Source: Pseudomonas arsenicoxydans (GTDB lineage Bacteria; Pseudomonadota; Gammaproteobacteria; Pseudomonadales; Pseudomonadaceae). Taken from it: DNA of 64,000 nucleotides. Positions 1-9,825 of this stretch are shown piece after piece. A model generated the notes under the pieces. That model saw nothing but the letters and a program-made list of their open reading frames with translations. It searched no databases and was not told the origin of the DNA. Position 1 is the first letter of the stretch; each line of letters starts with the position of its first letter. The position numbers and the translations under genes were made by a program. The stretch spans positions 186,001 through 250,000 of the forward strand of contig NZ_RCZE01000004.1 of the NCBI RefSeq assembly GCF_006438915.1. The letters run 5' to 3'.

Positions 1-586
1 TGGTGGCGAAACCCAGATTGCCAAAACTGTGCATCACGCCTTTGGGCAGGCCGGTGGTGCCGGAGGTGTAGATGATGGTGGCCAACTGATCGGCTGCCGG
101 CGCGGGGTTATCCTGGATGGGCGAGCAACGTTGCAGGTCGGTCCAGCTGAAATCGAAGGTGCCGGGTGGGTGCAACGGCAGACTGATCGTCGGCAAGTCC
201 GGCCTGACACCGCGGGACATGCTTGGCCAGTCATCGAGCTTACCGATAAACGCCAGCGCCGCTTCGGAGTGGTCGAGTACCTGGGCGACCGATTCGGCGG
301 TCAGGTTGGGGTACAACGGCACCGAGACATGCCCGGCCATCCAGATCGCCAGGTCGGCAATGATCCAGTGGGCACAGTTCTTCGAGATCAGCGCGATGTG
401 GCTGCCTTGTGGCAGTTCGCGGGCCCTCAGCCAATGCGCCGCGCAGCGTGCCTGATGGCCGACGTCGGCCCAGGTCAGGGTCTCGACCTGCCCGCCGCCC
501 GTGGGCTGGACCAGAAAACGCTGGCGAGGATGACGGGCCTCACGCTCGTAGAAGACATCCAGCGGCAAACGAAAAGCAGCAGACAT
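1..586 (-). CDS. AMP-binding acyl-CoA synthetase-like protein (N-terminal part, cut by window edge)
   Basis: Adenylate-forming enzyme of the acyl-CoA synthetase / AMP-ligase superfamily, which activates a carboxylic acid with ATP, usually for CoA transfer. Only the first ~195 residues are in the window. They contain the P-loop-like signature YTSGTTGLPKGV near residue 175, diagnostic of the family. The start ATG at 586 follows an AGGAG eight bases upstream. The substrate cannot be told from this fragment; the N-terminus (MSAAFRLPLDVFYEREARH) fits fatty-acid or other AMP-dependent ligases. A REP element lies between it and sixA. Confidence 0.85.
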   Translation of the reverse strand, partial: MSAAFRLPLDVFYEREARHPRQRFLVQPTGGGQVETLTWADVGHQARCAAHWLRARELPQGSHIALISKNCAHWIIADLAIWMAGHVSVPLYPNLTAESVAQVLDHSEAALAFIGKLDDWPSMSRGVRPDLPTISLPLHPPGTFDFSWTDLQRCSPIQDNPAPAADQLATIIYTSGTTGLPKGVMHSFGNLGFAT

Positions 587-686
587 GCGACTCGCTCCTG
601 AATTTTTGGTCTGGAGCAAGCGTAGTCAACCAAGCGGTTGCTTGGTTGACTATTTCATTACAAAAATCAGCAACACCACCGACCCC

Positions 687-776
687 TGTAGGAGCCGGGC
701 TTGCCCGCGATTGCATCGACTCGGTCTGATCTATAAACCGCAGCGCCTGCATCGCGGGCAAGCCCTGCTCCCACAT
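687..776. repeat. REP doublet (inverted pair)
   Basis: Two inverted copies of a REP sequence: TGTAGGAGCCGGGCTTGCC on the left and its complement, ending GCTCCCACA, on the right, about 40 bp apart. It sits in the gap between the acyl-CoA synthetase-like gene and sixA. The arms can pair into a long hairpin. Confidence 0.85.
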
Positions 777-800
777 TAAAAAAGCCCTGTGCCGAGATTG

Positions 801-1253
801 CTAAGGATGTTTGATGCCATTGAGCTTCATGGCGCCGGCCAGCGGCAAATCACCTTCGAGTTCTGCCAGGCCGGCGGTTTTGACGGTTTCCGGCGCTTGC
901 ACGTGACCGTGCTGCAGGTAACCGAGCAAATTGCCCACCAGCGGGTTGTGACTGACCAACAACGCGTAATCCACCGACACCAACTGCTCCGACACCGCTT
1001 GCGGGCGGTTGTCGGGGGTCAGCCACTCGACGGTGCGAATGTCCGGTTCGAACCCCAGCGCCTCACGCACCAACTGCGCGGTCTGCTGCGCACGCAGGTA
1101 AGGGCTGGCGTAGATCGCGGTGATCGGCTGACCGATCAACTCGGCCGCACTGCGTAACACTTCTTCGCAACCATGCGGGGTCAGTGCTCGCTCGGAATCA
1201 GGACGCGAGCCGTAGGGTTCAGCTTCACCATGACGCAATACCCAGAGTTTCAT
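801..1253 (-). CDS. sixA: phosphohistidine phosphatase SixA
   Basis: Histidine phosphatase (phosphoglycerate-mutase fold) of the SixA family, which removes phosphate from phosphohistidine in HPt/phosphotransfer proteins. The catalytic RHG motif is at residues 7-9 (His8), and a second conserved His is in LLVSHNPLVG. At 150 residues it has the usual SixA length. Its ATG overlaps the stop of the DUF4389 gene by four bases (ATGA), so it is the last gene of a gpsA-DUF4389-sixA operon. The phosphorelay it would act on is not shown by the sequence. Confidence 0.9.
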   Translation of the reverse strand: MKLWVLRHGEAEPYGSRPDSERALTPHGCEEVLRSAAELIGQPITAIYASPYLRAQQTAQLVREALGFEPDIRTVEWLTPDNRPQAVSEQLVSVDYALLVSHNPLVGNLLGYLQHGHVQAPETVKTAGLAELEGDLPLAGAMKLNGIKHP

Positions 1254-1597
1254 AGCTTGGGTTCCTCATCTCGGGCCGGATGCGGTGCGGGCGCCACAAC
1301 ATGCGGCGCTTCACCTTCCGGTGTACGCGGCGTCGGCCAGTCGGCGAACGGCCAGGGTTTCTGGTCGCTGTGGAAGCTGCCGAAACGACCGATCTGCGCC
1401 AGGAACTGGCTCAGGCTGTCGCCGAAGTTCATCAGGCTGGCGCTCGGGGCGCCATAGAACAAACGATAGATCAGTTGCATCAGCACCACCGCGCCAAGGA
1501 TGAACTGCGCCACTTGCCAGACCAGCACGAAGACGATCATCCACAGCACCCGCAGCAGGATGGACTCGTACTTGGTTTCCATTTTTGGATCGTTCAT
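1250..1597 (-). CDS. DUF4389 membrane protein
   Basis: 115-residue protein of the DUF4389 family; function unknown. One hydrophobic stretch, residues ~15-45 (ILLRVLWMIVFVLVWQVAQF and onward), predicts a membrane anchor. The tail from ~80 is polar and Pro-rich. The start is set by AGGGGAG six bases before the ATG. It lies 32 bp downstream of gpsA and overlaps sixA by four bases, so all three are probably cotranscribed. Confidence 0.8.
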   Translation of the reverse strand: MNDPKMETKYESILLRVLWMIVFVLVWQVAQFILGAVVLMQLIYRLFYGAPSASLMNFGDSLSQFLAQIGRFGSFHSDQKPWPFADWPTPRTPEGEAPHVVAPAPHPARDEEPKL

Positions 1598-1629
1598 GTC
1601 GTGCTCCCCTGCTTATTGACAAAGCGTGC

Positions 1630-2655
1630 TTAGTTGAACCCGCTGGTTGAGATGAAGTCGACGTCGGTTTTCGGCTCGCCGCGCATCAACAGCTCAATCA
1701 CTTGATCAAGCGTGCGCCCTTCGAACAGGATCGCGTGCAGCCCGGCGACCAGCGGCATATAGACGCCCACCTCCTGAGCCTTGGCCTTGAGCACTTTCAG
1801 GGTGTTCACGCCCTCGGCGACTTCACCGAGACGCGTCACCGCGTCCTCCAGGCTCAGGCCCTGGCCGAGGGCAAACCCGACCTGGTAGTTACGGCTTTTC
1901 GGCGACGAGCAGGTGACGATCAAATCGCCCACCCCGGCAAGACCGAGGAAGGTCATCGGGTTGGCGCCCTGATTCACTGCAAAACGGGTCATTTCCGCCA
2001 GTGCTCGAGTGATCAGCATGCTCTTGGTGTTTTCGCCCATGCCCAGCGCCACGGCCATGCCGGCAATGATCGCGTAAACGTTTTTCAGCGCCCCACCCAA
2101 CTCGACGCCGAAGCGGTCGGCGCTGGCGTACACGCGAAAGGTCCGGCCGTGGAGCGCTTCCTGAACCCGTTGGCACAGCTCTTCGTCTTCGCTGGCCACC
2201 ACGGTGGCGGTCAACGCGTGTTCAGCGATTTCGCGGGCCAGGTTCGGTCCGGACAACACGCCGATGCGCGCTTGCGGGGCGATTTCCTCGAGGATCTCGC
2301 TCATCAGCTTGAAGGTGTGGGCTTCGATGCCTTTAGTCAGGCTGACCAGCAGTTTGCCGCTCAACTGTGCAGCGTGCGGGACCAAGACCGAGCGCAGGGC
2401 ACTGGAGGGCAACGCGACGAAACACAGGTCGCAGGCGTCCAGCGTGGCTTGCAGATCAGTCACCGGTTCTACTGCCGGGAGAATCTTGATGCCTTTGAGG
2501 TAACGCGGGTTCTCGCGATTGACCCGGATGGCCTCGGCCTGTTCGGGGTCACGCATCCACTGCCGGACCTGATGACCGTTTTCGGCCAGCAAATTGGCCA
2601 CGGCGGTACCAAAACTTCCGCCTCCCAGGACCGCAATCGGGCGCTGTTCAGTCAT
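1630..2655 (-). CDS. gpsA: glycerol-3-phosphate dehydrogenase [NAD(P)+]
   Basis: Reduces dihydroxyacetone phosphate to sn-glycerol 3-phosphate, the backbone for phospholipids, in the cytoplasm. The Rossmann loop GGGSFGTA is at residues 11-18, and the catalytic-lysine region [12 protein letters not shown] is near 200. At 341 residues it matches the family. The ATG at 2655 ([13 protein letters not shown]) is chosen because the nucleotide-binding strand then begins at the usual place; the frame is open further upstream without homology. First gene of the operon with DUF4389 and sixA. Confidence 0.96.
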   Translation of the reverse strand: MTEQRPIAVLGGGSFGTAVANLLAENGHQVRQWMRDPEQAEAIRVNRENPRYLKGIKILPAVEPVTDLQATLDACDLCFVALPSSALRSVLVPHAAQLSGKLLVSLTKGIEAHTFKLMSEILEEIAPQARIGVLSGPNLAREIAEHALTATVVASEDEELCQRVQEALHGRTFRVYASADRFGVELGGALKNVYAIIAGMAVALGMGENTKSMLITRALAEMTRFAVNQGANPMTFLGLAGVGDLIVTCSSPKSRNYQVGFALGQGLSLEDAVTRLGEVAEGVNTLKVLKAKAQEVGVYMPLVAGLHAILFEGRTLDQVIELLMRGEPKTDVDFISTSGFN

Positions 2656-2775
2656 ATGTAATCCGTTAATCCATACCAGTGGCGATGTCGGCATTATACG
2701 GAGCGCCCCCGTGGCGGCCAGCCCCTGCATCAATTACCGACACTTGTAGGAAGAAGACCAATAAATCCTAGGAAA

Positions 2776-2785
2776 ATGCCGGCAT
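2776..2785. promoter_or_regulatory. short palindrome upstream of the TonB-receptor operon
   Basis: Perfect 10-bp palindrome ATGCCGGCAT about 70 bp before the receptor start. It is the only symmetrical site I see in the 196-bp gap shared with gpsA. No Fur-box match is visible. A role as operator is a guess. Confidence 0.2.
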
Positions 2786-2851
2786 CGTGAATGGAAAAGT
2801 GCTCGGGCTCGGTTAACATGCGCGCCAACTCCTCACGATCAAGGGTATGAC

Positions 2852-4975
2852 GTGTCGCTTGGTTCTCCCTCACCCCGCTCGCCGCTGGTCCTGGCGCTGA
2901 TGTTCAGCCCGTCCTTGCTGGCCGACGACTTGTTCCTCGACAACGAACCGCTCCCGCAAGTGCTCACGGCGACGCGCCTGAAGCAATCGCCGGCTGCGGT
3001 TCCGGGGAGCATGACGGTGATTGACAGCGAATTGATCAACGCCAGCGGCGCCCGCGACATCAGCGAGTTGCTGCGCCTGGTGCCGGGCATGATGGTCGGC
3101 AACATCAGCGGCAACCAGGCCGCGGTGAACTATCACGGCACCAACGCCACCGAAGCCCGGCGCCTGCAAGTGCTGATCGACGGCCGTTCCGTATACCGCG
3201 CGGGCCTGGCCACGGTGGACTGGAGCGATATTCCGGTGGCCATGGAAGACATCGAGCGCATCGAAGTGTTTCGCGGCCCGAACACCGTCAGCTACGGCGC
3301 CAACGCGCTGATGGCCGTGGTCAACATCATCACGCGCAACCCGGCCAACAGCCATGGCACCCGCGTGAAAGTGACCCGTGGCCAACGCGGCATCAACGAC
3401 TATTACGCCAGTCAGGGCACCGGCTGGGACGGTGGCGACCTGCGATTGTCACTGTCCGGCCAGCAAGACGACGGTTTCGATTCGGACCGCAACGGTGCCG
3501 ATTATCGGGACAGCCGTCGTCTGAATCGCTTCAATCTGGCGGTCAGCCAGAACCTCGCGGAAAACCAGAGCATCGACTGGCAACTGAATGCGAAGGAAGG
3601 CACCAACCAGCGGCCGTATACCTACCGCCCGGTGTTCCCGGGGATTACCGCCGCCGGGAACAATTCCGACGTCGCCGCCAAAGATTACGCCGGCTCGCTG
3701 CGCTGGAACCTCGACCTCAATCCCGATCACAGTCTTTATGTCCAGGGTTCGGCCCAGCACTGGGATCGCCAGCAAACCTGGCGCGCCTGTGATGCCGAGG
3801 CGTCGTTCAGCCCGGAACTGGCCCGACTCTGGCAGCTCAACCCCAATTACACCGAACGCCTGGCGCGCAACATGGATCGCTTCACCGGTCCGGGCGCGCC
3901 TCGCGGCACGCCAGCGGAACAAGCGCTGGCCAATCAAGTGCTGGGGCAATGGAAAAGCGGCGCCCGGCAGACGCTCTGTGGCGACATCGATCAGAGCACC
4001 CGGGAATCGCGCTTTGACCTCGAAGTGCAGGACACCCTCAGCCTGTCCGACAGTCTGCGACTGGTCAGCGGCATGAACTATCGTTACGACCGGGCCGATT
4101 CCGAGACCTACTTCAATGGCACGCTCGACGACACCACCTGGCGCACGTTCGGCCAACTGGAATGGCGTGCCACCGAGCATTGGTTGTTGCAGGGCGGGGC
4201 GATGTTCGAGGACACGCAATTGACCGGTAGCTCACTGACACCGCGGGTGGCGGTCAATTACCTGATTACCCCGCGTCAGGGCTTGCGTGCAGTGTACTCG
4301 GAAGCGATCCGCTCACCGGACATGTTCGAGAACAACGTCAACTGGAGTTACCAGGTGACCAACCTGCGGCCCAGCGCTTACGGCCAGACCAGCGCCCGCT
4401 ATTTCGTCAAGACCCGTGGCCCCGGCGATCTCGACAAGGAACGCATGCGTTCGCGAGAGCTGGGCTACAACGGCTACTTCGTCGAGCTGGGACTGAGTGT
4501 CGATGTGAAGCTGTTCTACGACGAAATCAACGGCATGATCAGCGAACCGCTGCGCAACAATCAGTACATCGCCAGCAACTCAAACAGTGCACGCTTCTGC
4601 GGAGCTGAAACGCAAGTGGACTGGCGCCTCGGCAGCGCCGACCGCCTGCGCCTGACCTATGCCTACGTGGACGCCACCGCCAGCAACCCGCTGGATGAAC
4701 AACAGACCGCGCGCAACAGCGGTTCCGCCGGTTGGCTGCGCAACTGGGGCCAGGGCTGGAACAGTGCCCTCTTCTACTATGGCGACGATGCGCTTAACGG
4801 TTACCGCTTCGAGCGGGTCGACACGCGTATCGCCAAACGCATCGGCCTGGGCAAGGCCAATCTGGAACTGGCCGGCATCCTCCAGCAACGCCTGGACAAC
4901 CAACCCACCACCTTCGTCGACAACAACTACGACGAGCGCCGCGTGGTGTATTTCAGCGCGGAGCTGACGTTTTAA
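2852..4975 (+). CDS. TonB-dependent outer-membrane receptor
   Basis: 707-residue outer-membrane receptor. A short signal peptide (about residues 1-24, ending ADD) is followed by a plug domain (~35-150: VLTATRLKQSPAAVPGSMTV, then VDWSDIPVAMEDIERIEVFR GPNTVSYGANA) and a beta-barrel ending in an aromatic residue (YFSAELTF), as outer-membrane barrels do. The start is GTG at 2852, six bases after AAGGG; the nearby ATG is in another frame. The substrate is unknown: no Fur box is visible and no siderophore genes are near. The next gene begins on the base after the stop, so the receptor is cotranscribed with a periplasmic binding protein and a sensor kinase. Confidence 0.9.
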   Translation: MSLGSPSPRSPLVLALMFSPSLLADDLFLDNEPLPQVLTATRLKQSPAAVPGSMTVIDSELINASGARDISELLRLVPGMMVGNISGNQAAVNYHGTNATEARRLQVLIDGRSVYRAGLATVDWSDIPVAMEDIERIEVFRGPNTVSYGANALMAVVNIITRNPANSHGTRVKVTRGQRGINDYYASQGTGWDGGDLRLSLSGQQDDGFDSDRNGADYRDSRRLNRFNLAVSQNLAENQSIDWQLNAKEGTNQRPYTYRPVFPGITAAGNNSDVAAKDYAGSLRWNLDLNPDHSLYVQGSAQHWDRQQTWRACDAEASFSPELARLWQLNPNYTERLARNMDRFTGPGAPRGTPAEQALANQVLGQWKSGARQTLCGDIDQSTRESRFDLEVQDTLSLSDSLRLVSGMNYRYDRADSETYFNGTLDDTTWRTFGQLEWRATEHWLLQGGAMFEDTQLTGSSLTPRVAVNYLITPRQGLRAVYSEAIRSPDMFENNVNWSYQVTNLRPSAYGQTSARYFVKTRGPGDLDKERMRSRELGYNGYFVELGLSVDVKLFYDEINGMISEPLRNNQYIASNSNSARFCGAETQVDWRLGSADRLRLTYAYVDATASNPLDEQQTARNSGSAGWLRNWGQGWNSALFYYGDDALNGYRFERVDTRIAKRIGLGKANLELAGILQQRLDNQPTTFVDNNYDERRVVYFSAELTF

Positions 4976-5908
4976 ATGCGCCGTTGCCGGTCATGGAAGT
5001 CGCCGCCACTGGGCCGCCTGCTGGCCGGGTTGTGCCTGGCTATTGGCTGCCTGCTCGGCGCCCTGCCGATACAGGCTGCGGACATTCTTTTGACTGGCAC
5101 CGAAGACAGCCCCGGCGTGCAATCCTTCGTCCACGCATTGAGCGAGATGCGTGCGGCCGACAGCGTGCGTTTCCAGCCACTGGCGAGCCTTCCATTGCCA
5201 GGCAAACTGCCTGCCGCCACGCGCCTGATCCTGCTGGATCTGCCGAGCCTCGACTGGCGCCAGCAAGAGGCCCAGGGCCCGGCGACGCTGGTACTGCGCA
5301 TCAGTCGCCTGCAAGCCCAACAACGTTTCGGCGTGAACTTTCCACCGCACCTCAGCCTGCTCTGGAGCGACCCACCGCTGGATCGGCAATTGCGCCTGAC
5401 TCGACTGATCCTGCCCCAGGCGCGGCGTGTCGGCGTGCTGTACGACAATCACAGCGAATTCCTTTTGAAAGAAATGCGTCTGGCCGCCCTTGGGGACAGT
5501 CTTGATGTGGTCAGCGAGCGTTGGGACAACACCAATGACAGTCGCCCCTTGCAGGACTTGCTGAAAAGCTGTGACGTACTGCTGGGCCTCGATGATCCCG
5601 ACCTGTTCAACCCGAAAACCGCGAAAAACCTGCTGTTGAGCAGCTATTCCCGGCAACTGGCATTGGTCGGCCCCAACGCCGCGTTCGTCAAGGCGGGCAG
5701 CCTGGCCAGCACCTACAGCGATCAGAGCGACTGGCTGCAGGTGCTCGACGAATTGCTCGATCTGCCAACGGCGAGCTGGCCGCGTGCGCTCTACCCGCAA
5801 CACTTCAAAGTATCAAGTAACCCGCAAGTGGCTCGTTCATTAGGTATTGAGCAGATTGATGACGCGTCTGCCGCCCTGCAGTTGGCTGAAGGAGAAAGCC
5901 GCCCATGA
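4976..5908 (+). CDS. periplasmic ABC-type substrate-binding-like protein
   Basis: 310 residues with an N-terminal hydrophobic signal (~12-35, ending PIQAAD), so probably exported. The remainder resembles periplasmic substrate-binding proteins of the ABC sugar/tryptophan-binding (DUF534-like) type, with alternating beta strands such as RRVGVLYDNHSEFLLKEM and CDVLLGLDDPDLFN. No ABC permease or ATPase is adjacent, so the partner is more likely the kinase downstream than a transporter. It starts directly after the receptor stop and overlaps the kinase start by four bases (ATGA). Family assignment is by fold-like pattern and moderately sure. Confidence 0.65.
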   Translation: MRRCRSWKSPPLGRLLAGLCLAIGCLLGALPIQAADILLTGTEDSPGVQSFVHALSEMRAADSVRFQPLASLPLPGKLPAATRLILLDLPSLDWRQQEAQGPATLVLRISRLQAQQRFGVNFPPHLSLLWSDPPLDRQLRLTRLILPQARRVGVLYDNHSEFLLKEMRLAALGDSLDVVSERWDNTNDSRPLQDLLKSCDVLLGLDDPDLFNPKTAKNLLLSSYSRQLALVGPNAAFVKAGSLASTYSDQSDWLQVLDELLDLPTASWPRALYPQHFKVSSNPQVARSLGIEQIDDASAALQLAEGESRP

Positions 5909-7806
5909 CCTTCCGGCGCCCTTGGGACATCAACACCCGCACGCAGATGATCAGCCTTGGTCCAGCCCTGTTGCTGACACTGCTGCTGATCAGTTTTTTT
6001 ACCTTCGTGCGGATTCAGGACCTGCGTCAGGAGCTCAACCACACCGGGCAGTTGATCGCCAACCAATTGGCTCCGGCAACCGAGTACGGAGTGATTTCCG
6101 GAAATAACGAAGTGCTCGAAAGCTTGCTCAAGGCGACGCTCGCTACGCCGAACGTGCGTTTCCTGGAGGTCCAGGACAACGCCAACCGGATTCTGGTGTA
6201 CGTCGAGCAACCGTCGGAAACCCACCGGCGCTCGCAGCAGGTCGAAGTGTTCCAGGCACCGGTGCGGTTGCAGCGGATCGCGCTCAACAATGATTTTTTC
6301 CAGGGCTCCAAAGCCGCGAGCATCGGCCCGTCCGAGGACTATCTGGGCCGGGTGATCGTCGGTCTGTCGAATGACGCCTTCAACCAGCGTCAGCAGGAAA
6401 TCCTGTTGAAAGCCGCGATCCTCGCCCTCTTCGCCCTGCTGCTTACCTTTCTCGTAGCGCGGCGCCTCGCGGGCAGCCTCTCACAACCTATCCGCGACAT
6501 TGGCAACGCCGTGAAGGCGATCCAGGAAGGCGATTACACACGGCCCTTGCCGATTGTCGACGACACCGAGTTGGGTGCGCTGTCGCAACACATCAACAAC
6601 CTGGCCAGCGGCCTCGAACAAGCCAGTCGCGAACAGCATCAGGCCATGGCGCAGTTGATCCAGACACGCGAGGAAGCGGAAAAGGCCAACAACGCCAAGT
6701 CTGATTTCCTGGCGATGATGAGCCATGAACTGCGCACGCCGATGAATGGCGTACTCGGCATGCTGCAATTGCTGGAAACCACCGACATGACCGAAGAGCA
6801 GGTCGAATACGCGGCGCTGGCCTCGGAGTCCACCGAACACCTGCTCAAGGTCATCAACGACATTCTCGACTTCTCGCGCATCGAGCGTTCGGAACTGGAA
6901 CTGGAGCACATCCCGTTCAACCTCGCGGACCTGATCGTCAGTTGCGCCCAATCGTTCCAGCACAGCGCGGCGCAGCGGGGACTCGACCTGCAGTTGCTGA
7001 TCCCTGAGGACATGCGCGCCCTTCAGGTTCAGGGCGATCCAACGCGCATCCGGCAAATTCTGGTCAACCTGGTCGGCAATGCCTTGAAGTTCACCGAGCA
7101 GGGTCGCGTCAGCATCGAACCGCAGTGGCAATCGCTGGACCACGAACTGCTGTGGTTCACCTGTACTGTGCGCGACAGCGGCATCGGCATTTGCGCTGAA
7201 CGCCTGGAGCTGATGTTCAATGCTTTCCAGCAGGCCGACAGTTCCATTTCACGACGTTACGGCGGCACCGGTCTGGGCCTGCCGATTGCCCGCACCTTGG
7301 CTGAACGCATGGGCGGCACCTTGCGCGCGCAGAGCGAAGAAGGCCTGGGTTCGGTGTTTACCCTGGAAATCCCGCTGGCGCTCTATAAGCAGTCGCTGCC
7401 GGTGCTGACATCCAGGACGCAGACCGACAATGAAGATGGTGCGGGGCGCAACGTGCTGCTGGTCGAAGACAACCCGGTCAACCAGACCGTCATCGAAGCA
7501 ATGTTGCGCAGCCTGGGCTTTACTGTCAGCGTCGCCACCGATGGCGCGCAGGCCGTGCGAAGCGCCGAAAGCCTGATTTTTGAAGCGATCCTGATGGACT
7601 GCAGATTGCCGATCATCGACGGCTACGAAGCAACCCGACAGATTCGCCAATTACCCGGCTGCGCGGACTTGCCGATCATCGCCTTGACCGCCAATGCGTT
7701 GCAGGGTGATCGCGAAGCCTGTTTGTCGGCGGGCATGAACGATTACTTGGCCAAGCCGTTCAAACGAACTGATTTGCAGCAAATTCTGCAGCGCTGGGTG
7801 CAGTAG
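5905..7806 (+). CDS. hybrid sensor histidine kinase/response regulator (PA1611-like)
   Basis: 633-residue inner-membrane hybrid kinase. In order: TM1 (~15-37), periplasmic sensor (~38-165), TM2 (~170-190), HAMP (~190-245), HisKA with SHELRTP (His274), HATPase_c (~380-495, with GGTGLGLPIA) and a receiver with phospho-acceptor Asp565 (LMDCRLPIIDG). There is no HPt domain, so an external phosphotransfer protein is needed. Its place just upstream of fabA-fabB matches, as I recall, PA1611 of P. aeruginosa, which feeds the HptB/Gac-Rsm network. Translational coupling to a periplasmic binding protein suggests that protein presents the signal. Confidence 0.9.
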   Translation: MTFRRPWDINTRTQMISLGPALLLTLLLISFFTFVRIQDLRQELNHTGQLIANQLAPATEYGVISGNNEVLESLLKATLATPNVRFLEVQDNANRILVYVEQPSETHRRSQQVEVFQAPVRLQRIALNNDFFQGSKAASIGPSEDYLGRVIVGLSNDAFNQRQQEILLKAAILALFALLLTFLVARRLAGSLSQPIRDIGNAVKAIQEGDYTRPLPIVDDTELGALSQHINNLASGLEQASREQHQAMAQLIQTREEAEKANNAKSDFLAMMSHELRTPMNGVLGMLQLLETTDMTEEQVEYAALASESTEHLLKVINDILDFSRIERSELELEHIPFNLADLIVSCAQSFQHSAAQRGLDLQLLIPEDMRALQVQGDPTRIRQILVNLVGNALKFTEQGRVSIEPQWQSLDHELLWFTCTVRDSGIGICAERLELMFNAFQQADSSISRRYGGTGLGLPIARTLAERMGGTLRAQSEEGLGSVFTLEIPLALYKQSLPVLTSRTQTDNEDGAGRNVLLVEDNPVNQTVIEAMLRSLGFTVSVATDGAQAVRSAESLIFEAILMDCRLPIIDGYEATRQIRQLPGCADLPIIALTANALQGDREACLSAGMNDYLAKPFKRTDLQQILQRWVQ

Positions 7807-7905
7807 TACAGGCCTTTCGACCATCTGCGACTGGCGTGAAAGGCGAAAGTGCGGCAGTCTTAGGCACCCGAACAGGCCCGAAAAGGGGCTTGAATAATAA
7901 TTTCA

Positions 7906-7919
7906 GTGCACAAGTGTAC
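7906..7919. promoter_or_regulatory. imperfect palindrome upstream of fabAB
   Basis: GTGCACAAGTGTAC, about 135 bp before fabA; 10 of 14 positions are symmetric. FabR/DesT-type TetR regulators bind GTnCAC-like palindromes at unsaturated-fatty-acid genes, so this is a candidate operator; that is inference. A leader hairpin (CGAGGC / GCCTCG, 7983-8000) lies between it and the gene. Confidence 0.3.
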
Positions 7920-8053
7920 ATTCATGTCCTTGGCGCTGTGACTTTCACCACAACGCAATAGTCTATGAGTAGGCTGCTGACTCGAGGCATGAACGCCTCG
8001 ATCGGCCGGGAGATTTGCCCCACCCTGCCGCATGGGACTATTGAGGAGCTCGC

Positions 8054-8569
8054 ATGACCCAACAAAACGCCTTTACTCGGGAAGACCTGCTGCGCTGCAG
8101 TCGCGGTGAGCTGTTCGGCCCAGGTAACGCACAACTGCCCGCCCCGAACATGCTGATGGTGGATCGCATCACCCATATCAGTGCCGAGGGTGGCAAGTAC
8201 GGCAAAGGTGAATTGGTCGCCGAGCTGGATATCACTCCGGACCTGTGGTTTTTCGCCTGCCACTTCGAAGGTGATCCGGTGATGCCAGGCTGCCTGGGCC
8301 TTGACGCCATGTGGCAACTGGTCGGCTTCTTCCTCGGCTGGCAAGGCTTGCCGGGCCGTGGCCGTGCGCTGGGTTCGGGCGAAGTGAAATTCTTCGGCCA
8401 GGTCCTGCCGACTGCCAAGAAAGTGACCTATAACATTCAGATCAAGCGCGTGCTGAAAGGCAAGCTGAACCTGGCCATTGCCGACGGTTCGGTCAGTGTC
8501 GACGGCCGCGAGATCTACACCGCCGAAGGCCTTCGGGTCGGCGTTTTCACCTCCACTGAAAACTTCTAA
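8054..8569 (+). CDS. fabA: 3-hydroxydecanoyl-ACP dehydratase/isomerase
   Basis: Bifunctional dehydratase/isomerase that introduces the cis double bond at the C10 stage of type II fatty acid synthesis. His70 ([12 protein letters not shown]) and Asp84 (GCLGLDAMW) form the active site. At 171 residues it is the standard length. GGAG ends six bases before the ATG. Eleven bases separate it from fabB, the usual fabAB operon of gammaproteobacteria making unsaturated fatty acids. Confidence 0.98.
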   Translation: MTQQNAFTREDLLRCSRGELFGPGNAQLPAPNMLMVDRITHISAEGGKYGKGELVAELDITPDLWFFACHFEGDPVMPGCLGLDAMWQLVGFFLGWQGLPGRGRALGSGEVKFFGQVLPTAKKVTYNIQIKRVLKGKLNLAIADGSVSVDGREIYTAEGLRVGVFTSTENF

Positions 8570-8580
8570 GGGTTATCCGC

Positions 8581-9801
8581 ATGCGCCGCGTCGTTATCAC
8601 TGGTCTGGGCATCGTTTCGTGCCTGGGCAATGACAAAGAGACCGTCTCCGCTAACCTGCGTGCAAGTCGCCCTGGCATCCGGTTCAACCCGGAATATGCC
8701 GAAATGGGTCTGCGTAGCCAGGTTTCCGGCTCCATCGACCTTCCCCTCGAAGAATTGATCGATCGCAAGATCTATCGCTTCGTTGGCCACGCGGCGGCTT
8801 ACGCCTACCTGGCCATGAAAGACGCCATCACCGACTCCGGTCTGACTGATGAGCAAGTCTCCAACCCGCGTACCGGCCTGATCGCCGGTTCCGGTGGCGC
8901 CTCCACGCTGAACCAGATGGAAGCGCTGGACATCATGCGCGAGAAAGGCGTGAAGCGCGTTGGCCCGTACCGTGTAACGCGGACCATGAGCAGCACCGTT
9001 TCCGCTTGCCTGGCCACCCCGTTCAAGATCAAGGGCCTGAACTACTCCATCGCTTCTGCCTGCGCCACCAGTGCTCACTGCATCGGTACCGCCATGGAAC
9101 AGATCCAGATGGGCAAGCAGGACATCGTGTTCGCCGGCGGCGGTGAAGAAGAGCATTGGAGCCAGTCGTTCCTGTTCGACGCCATGGGCGCACTGTCCAG
9201 CCAGTACAACGAAACCCCGGAGAAGGCTTCCCGTGCCTACGACGCCAAGCGTGACGGTTTCGTCATCGCCGGTGGTGGCGGCATGGTCGTGGTCGAAGAG
9301 CTGGAACACGCTCTGGCCCGCGGTGCGAAGATCTACGCCGAAATCGTTGGCTACGGCGCGACTTCCGACGGATACGACATGGTCGCCCCAAGCGGCGAAG
9401 GCGCCATCCGCTGCATGCAGATGGCCATGTCCACCGTTGATGCTCCGATCGACTACCTGAACACCCACGGCACCTCGACTCCGGTCGGCGACGTCGCGGA
9501 AATGAAAGGTGTGCGTGAAGTGTTCGGCGACAAGGCTCCAGCCATCAGCTCCACCAAGAGCCTGTCGGGTCACTCCCTGGGCGCCGCCGGCGTTCACGAA
9601 GCGATCTACTGCATGCTGATGATGGAAGGCAACTTCATGGCGGGTTCCGCCAACATCGACGAACTGGACCCGGAAGTGGCAGACATGCCAATCCTGACCA
9701 AGACTCGCGAAAATGCCACCATCAACACCGTGATGAGCAACAGCTTCGGTTTCGGTGGCACCAACGCCACGCTGGTACTGAAGCGCTGGGCAGGTAAGTA
9801 A
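8581..9801 (+). CDS. fabB: 3-oxoacyl-ACP synthase I
   Basis: Condensing enzyme that elongates cis-3-decenoyl-ACP, the step specific to unsaturated fatty acids. The catalytic Cys161 lies in SACATSAHC, and the two catalytic histidines in [11 protein letters not shown] and [10 protein letters not shown]. It has 406 residues, as usual. Second gene of the fabAB operon, followed by a strong terminator. Confidence 0.98.
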   Translation: MRRVVITGLGIVSCLGNDKETVSANLRASRPGIRFNPEYAEMGLRSQVSGSIDLPLEELIDRKIYRFVGHAAAYAYLAMKDAITDSGLTDEQVSNPRTGLIAGSGGASTLNQMEALDIMREKGVKRVGPYRVTRTMSSTVSACLATPFKIKGLNYSIASACATSAHCIGTAMEQIQMGKQDIVFAGGGEEEHWSQSFLFDAMGALSSQYNETPEKASRAYDAKRDGFVIAGGGGMVVVEELEHALARGAKIYAEIVGYGATSDGYDMVAPSGEGAIRCMQMAMSTVDAPIDYLNTHGTSTPVGDVAEMKGVREVFGDKAPAISSTKSLSGHSLGAAGVHEAIYCMLMMEGNFMAGSANIDELDPEVADMPILTKTRENATINTVMSNSFGFGGTNATLVLKRWAGK

Positions 9802-9825
9802 TACCTCGCCGTTTCGCTGCACACA

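Noticed and set aside
7812..7844. Inverted repeat GCCTTTC/GAAAGGC after the hybrid kinase as a terminator
   Set aside because: Long loop and no T-run; not convincing as an intrinsic terminator.
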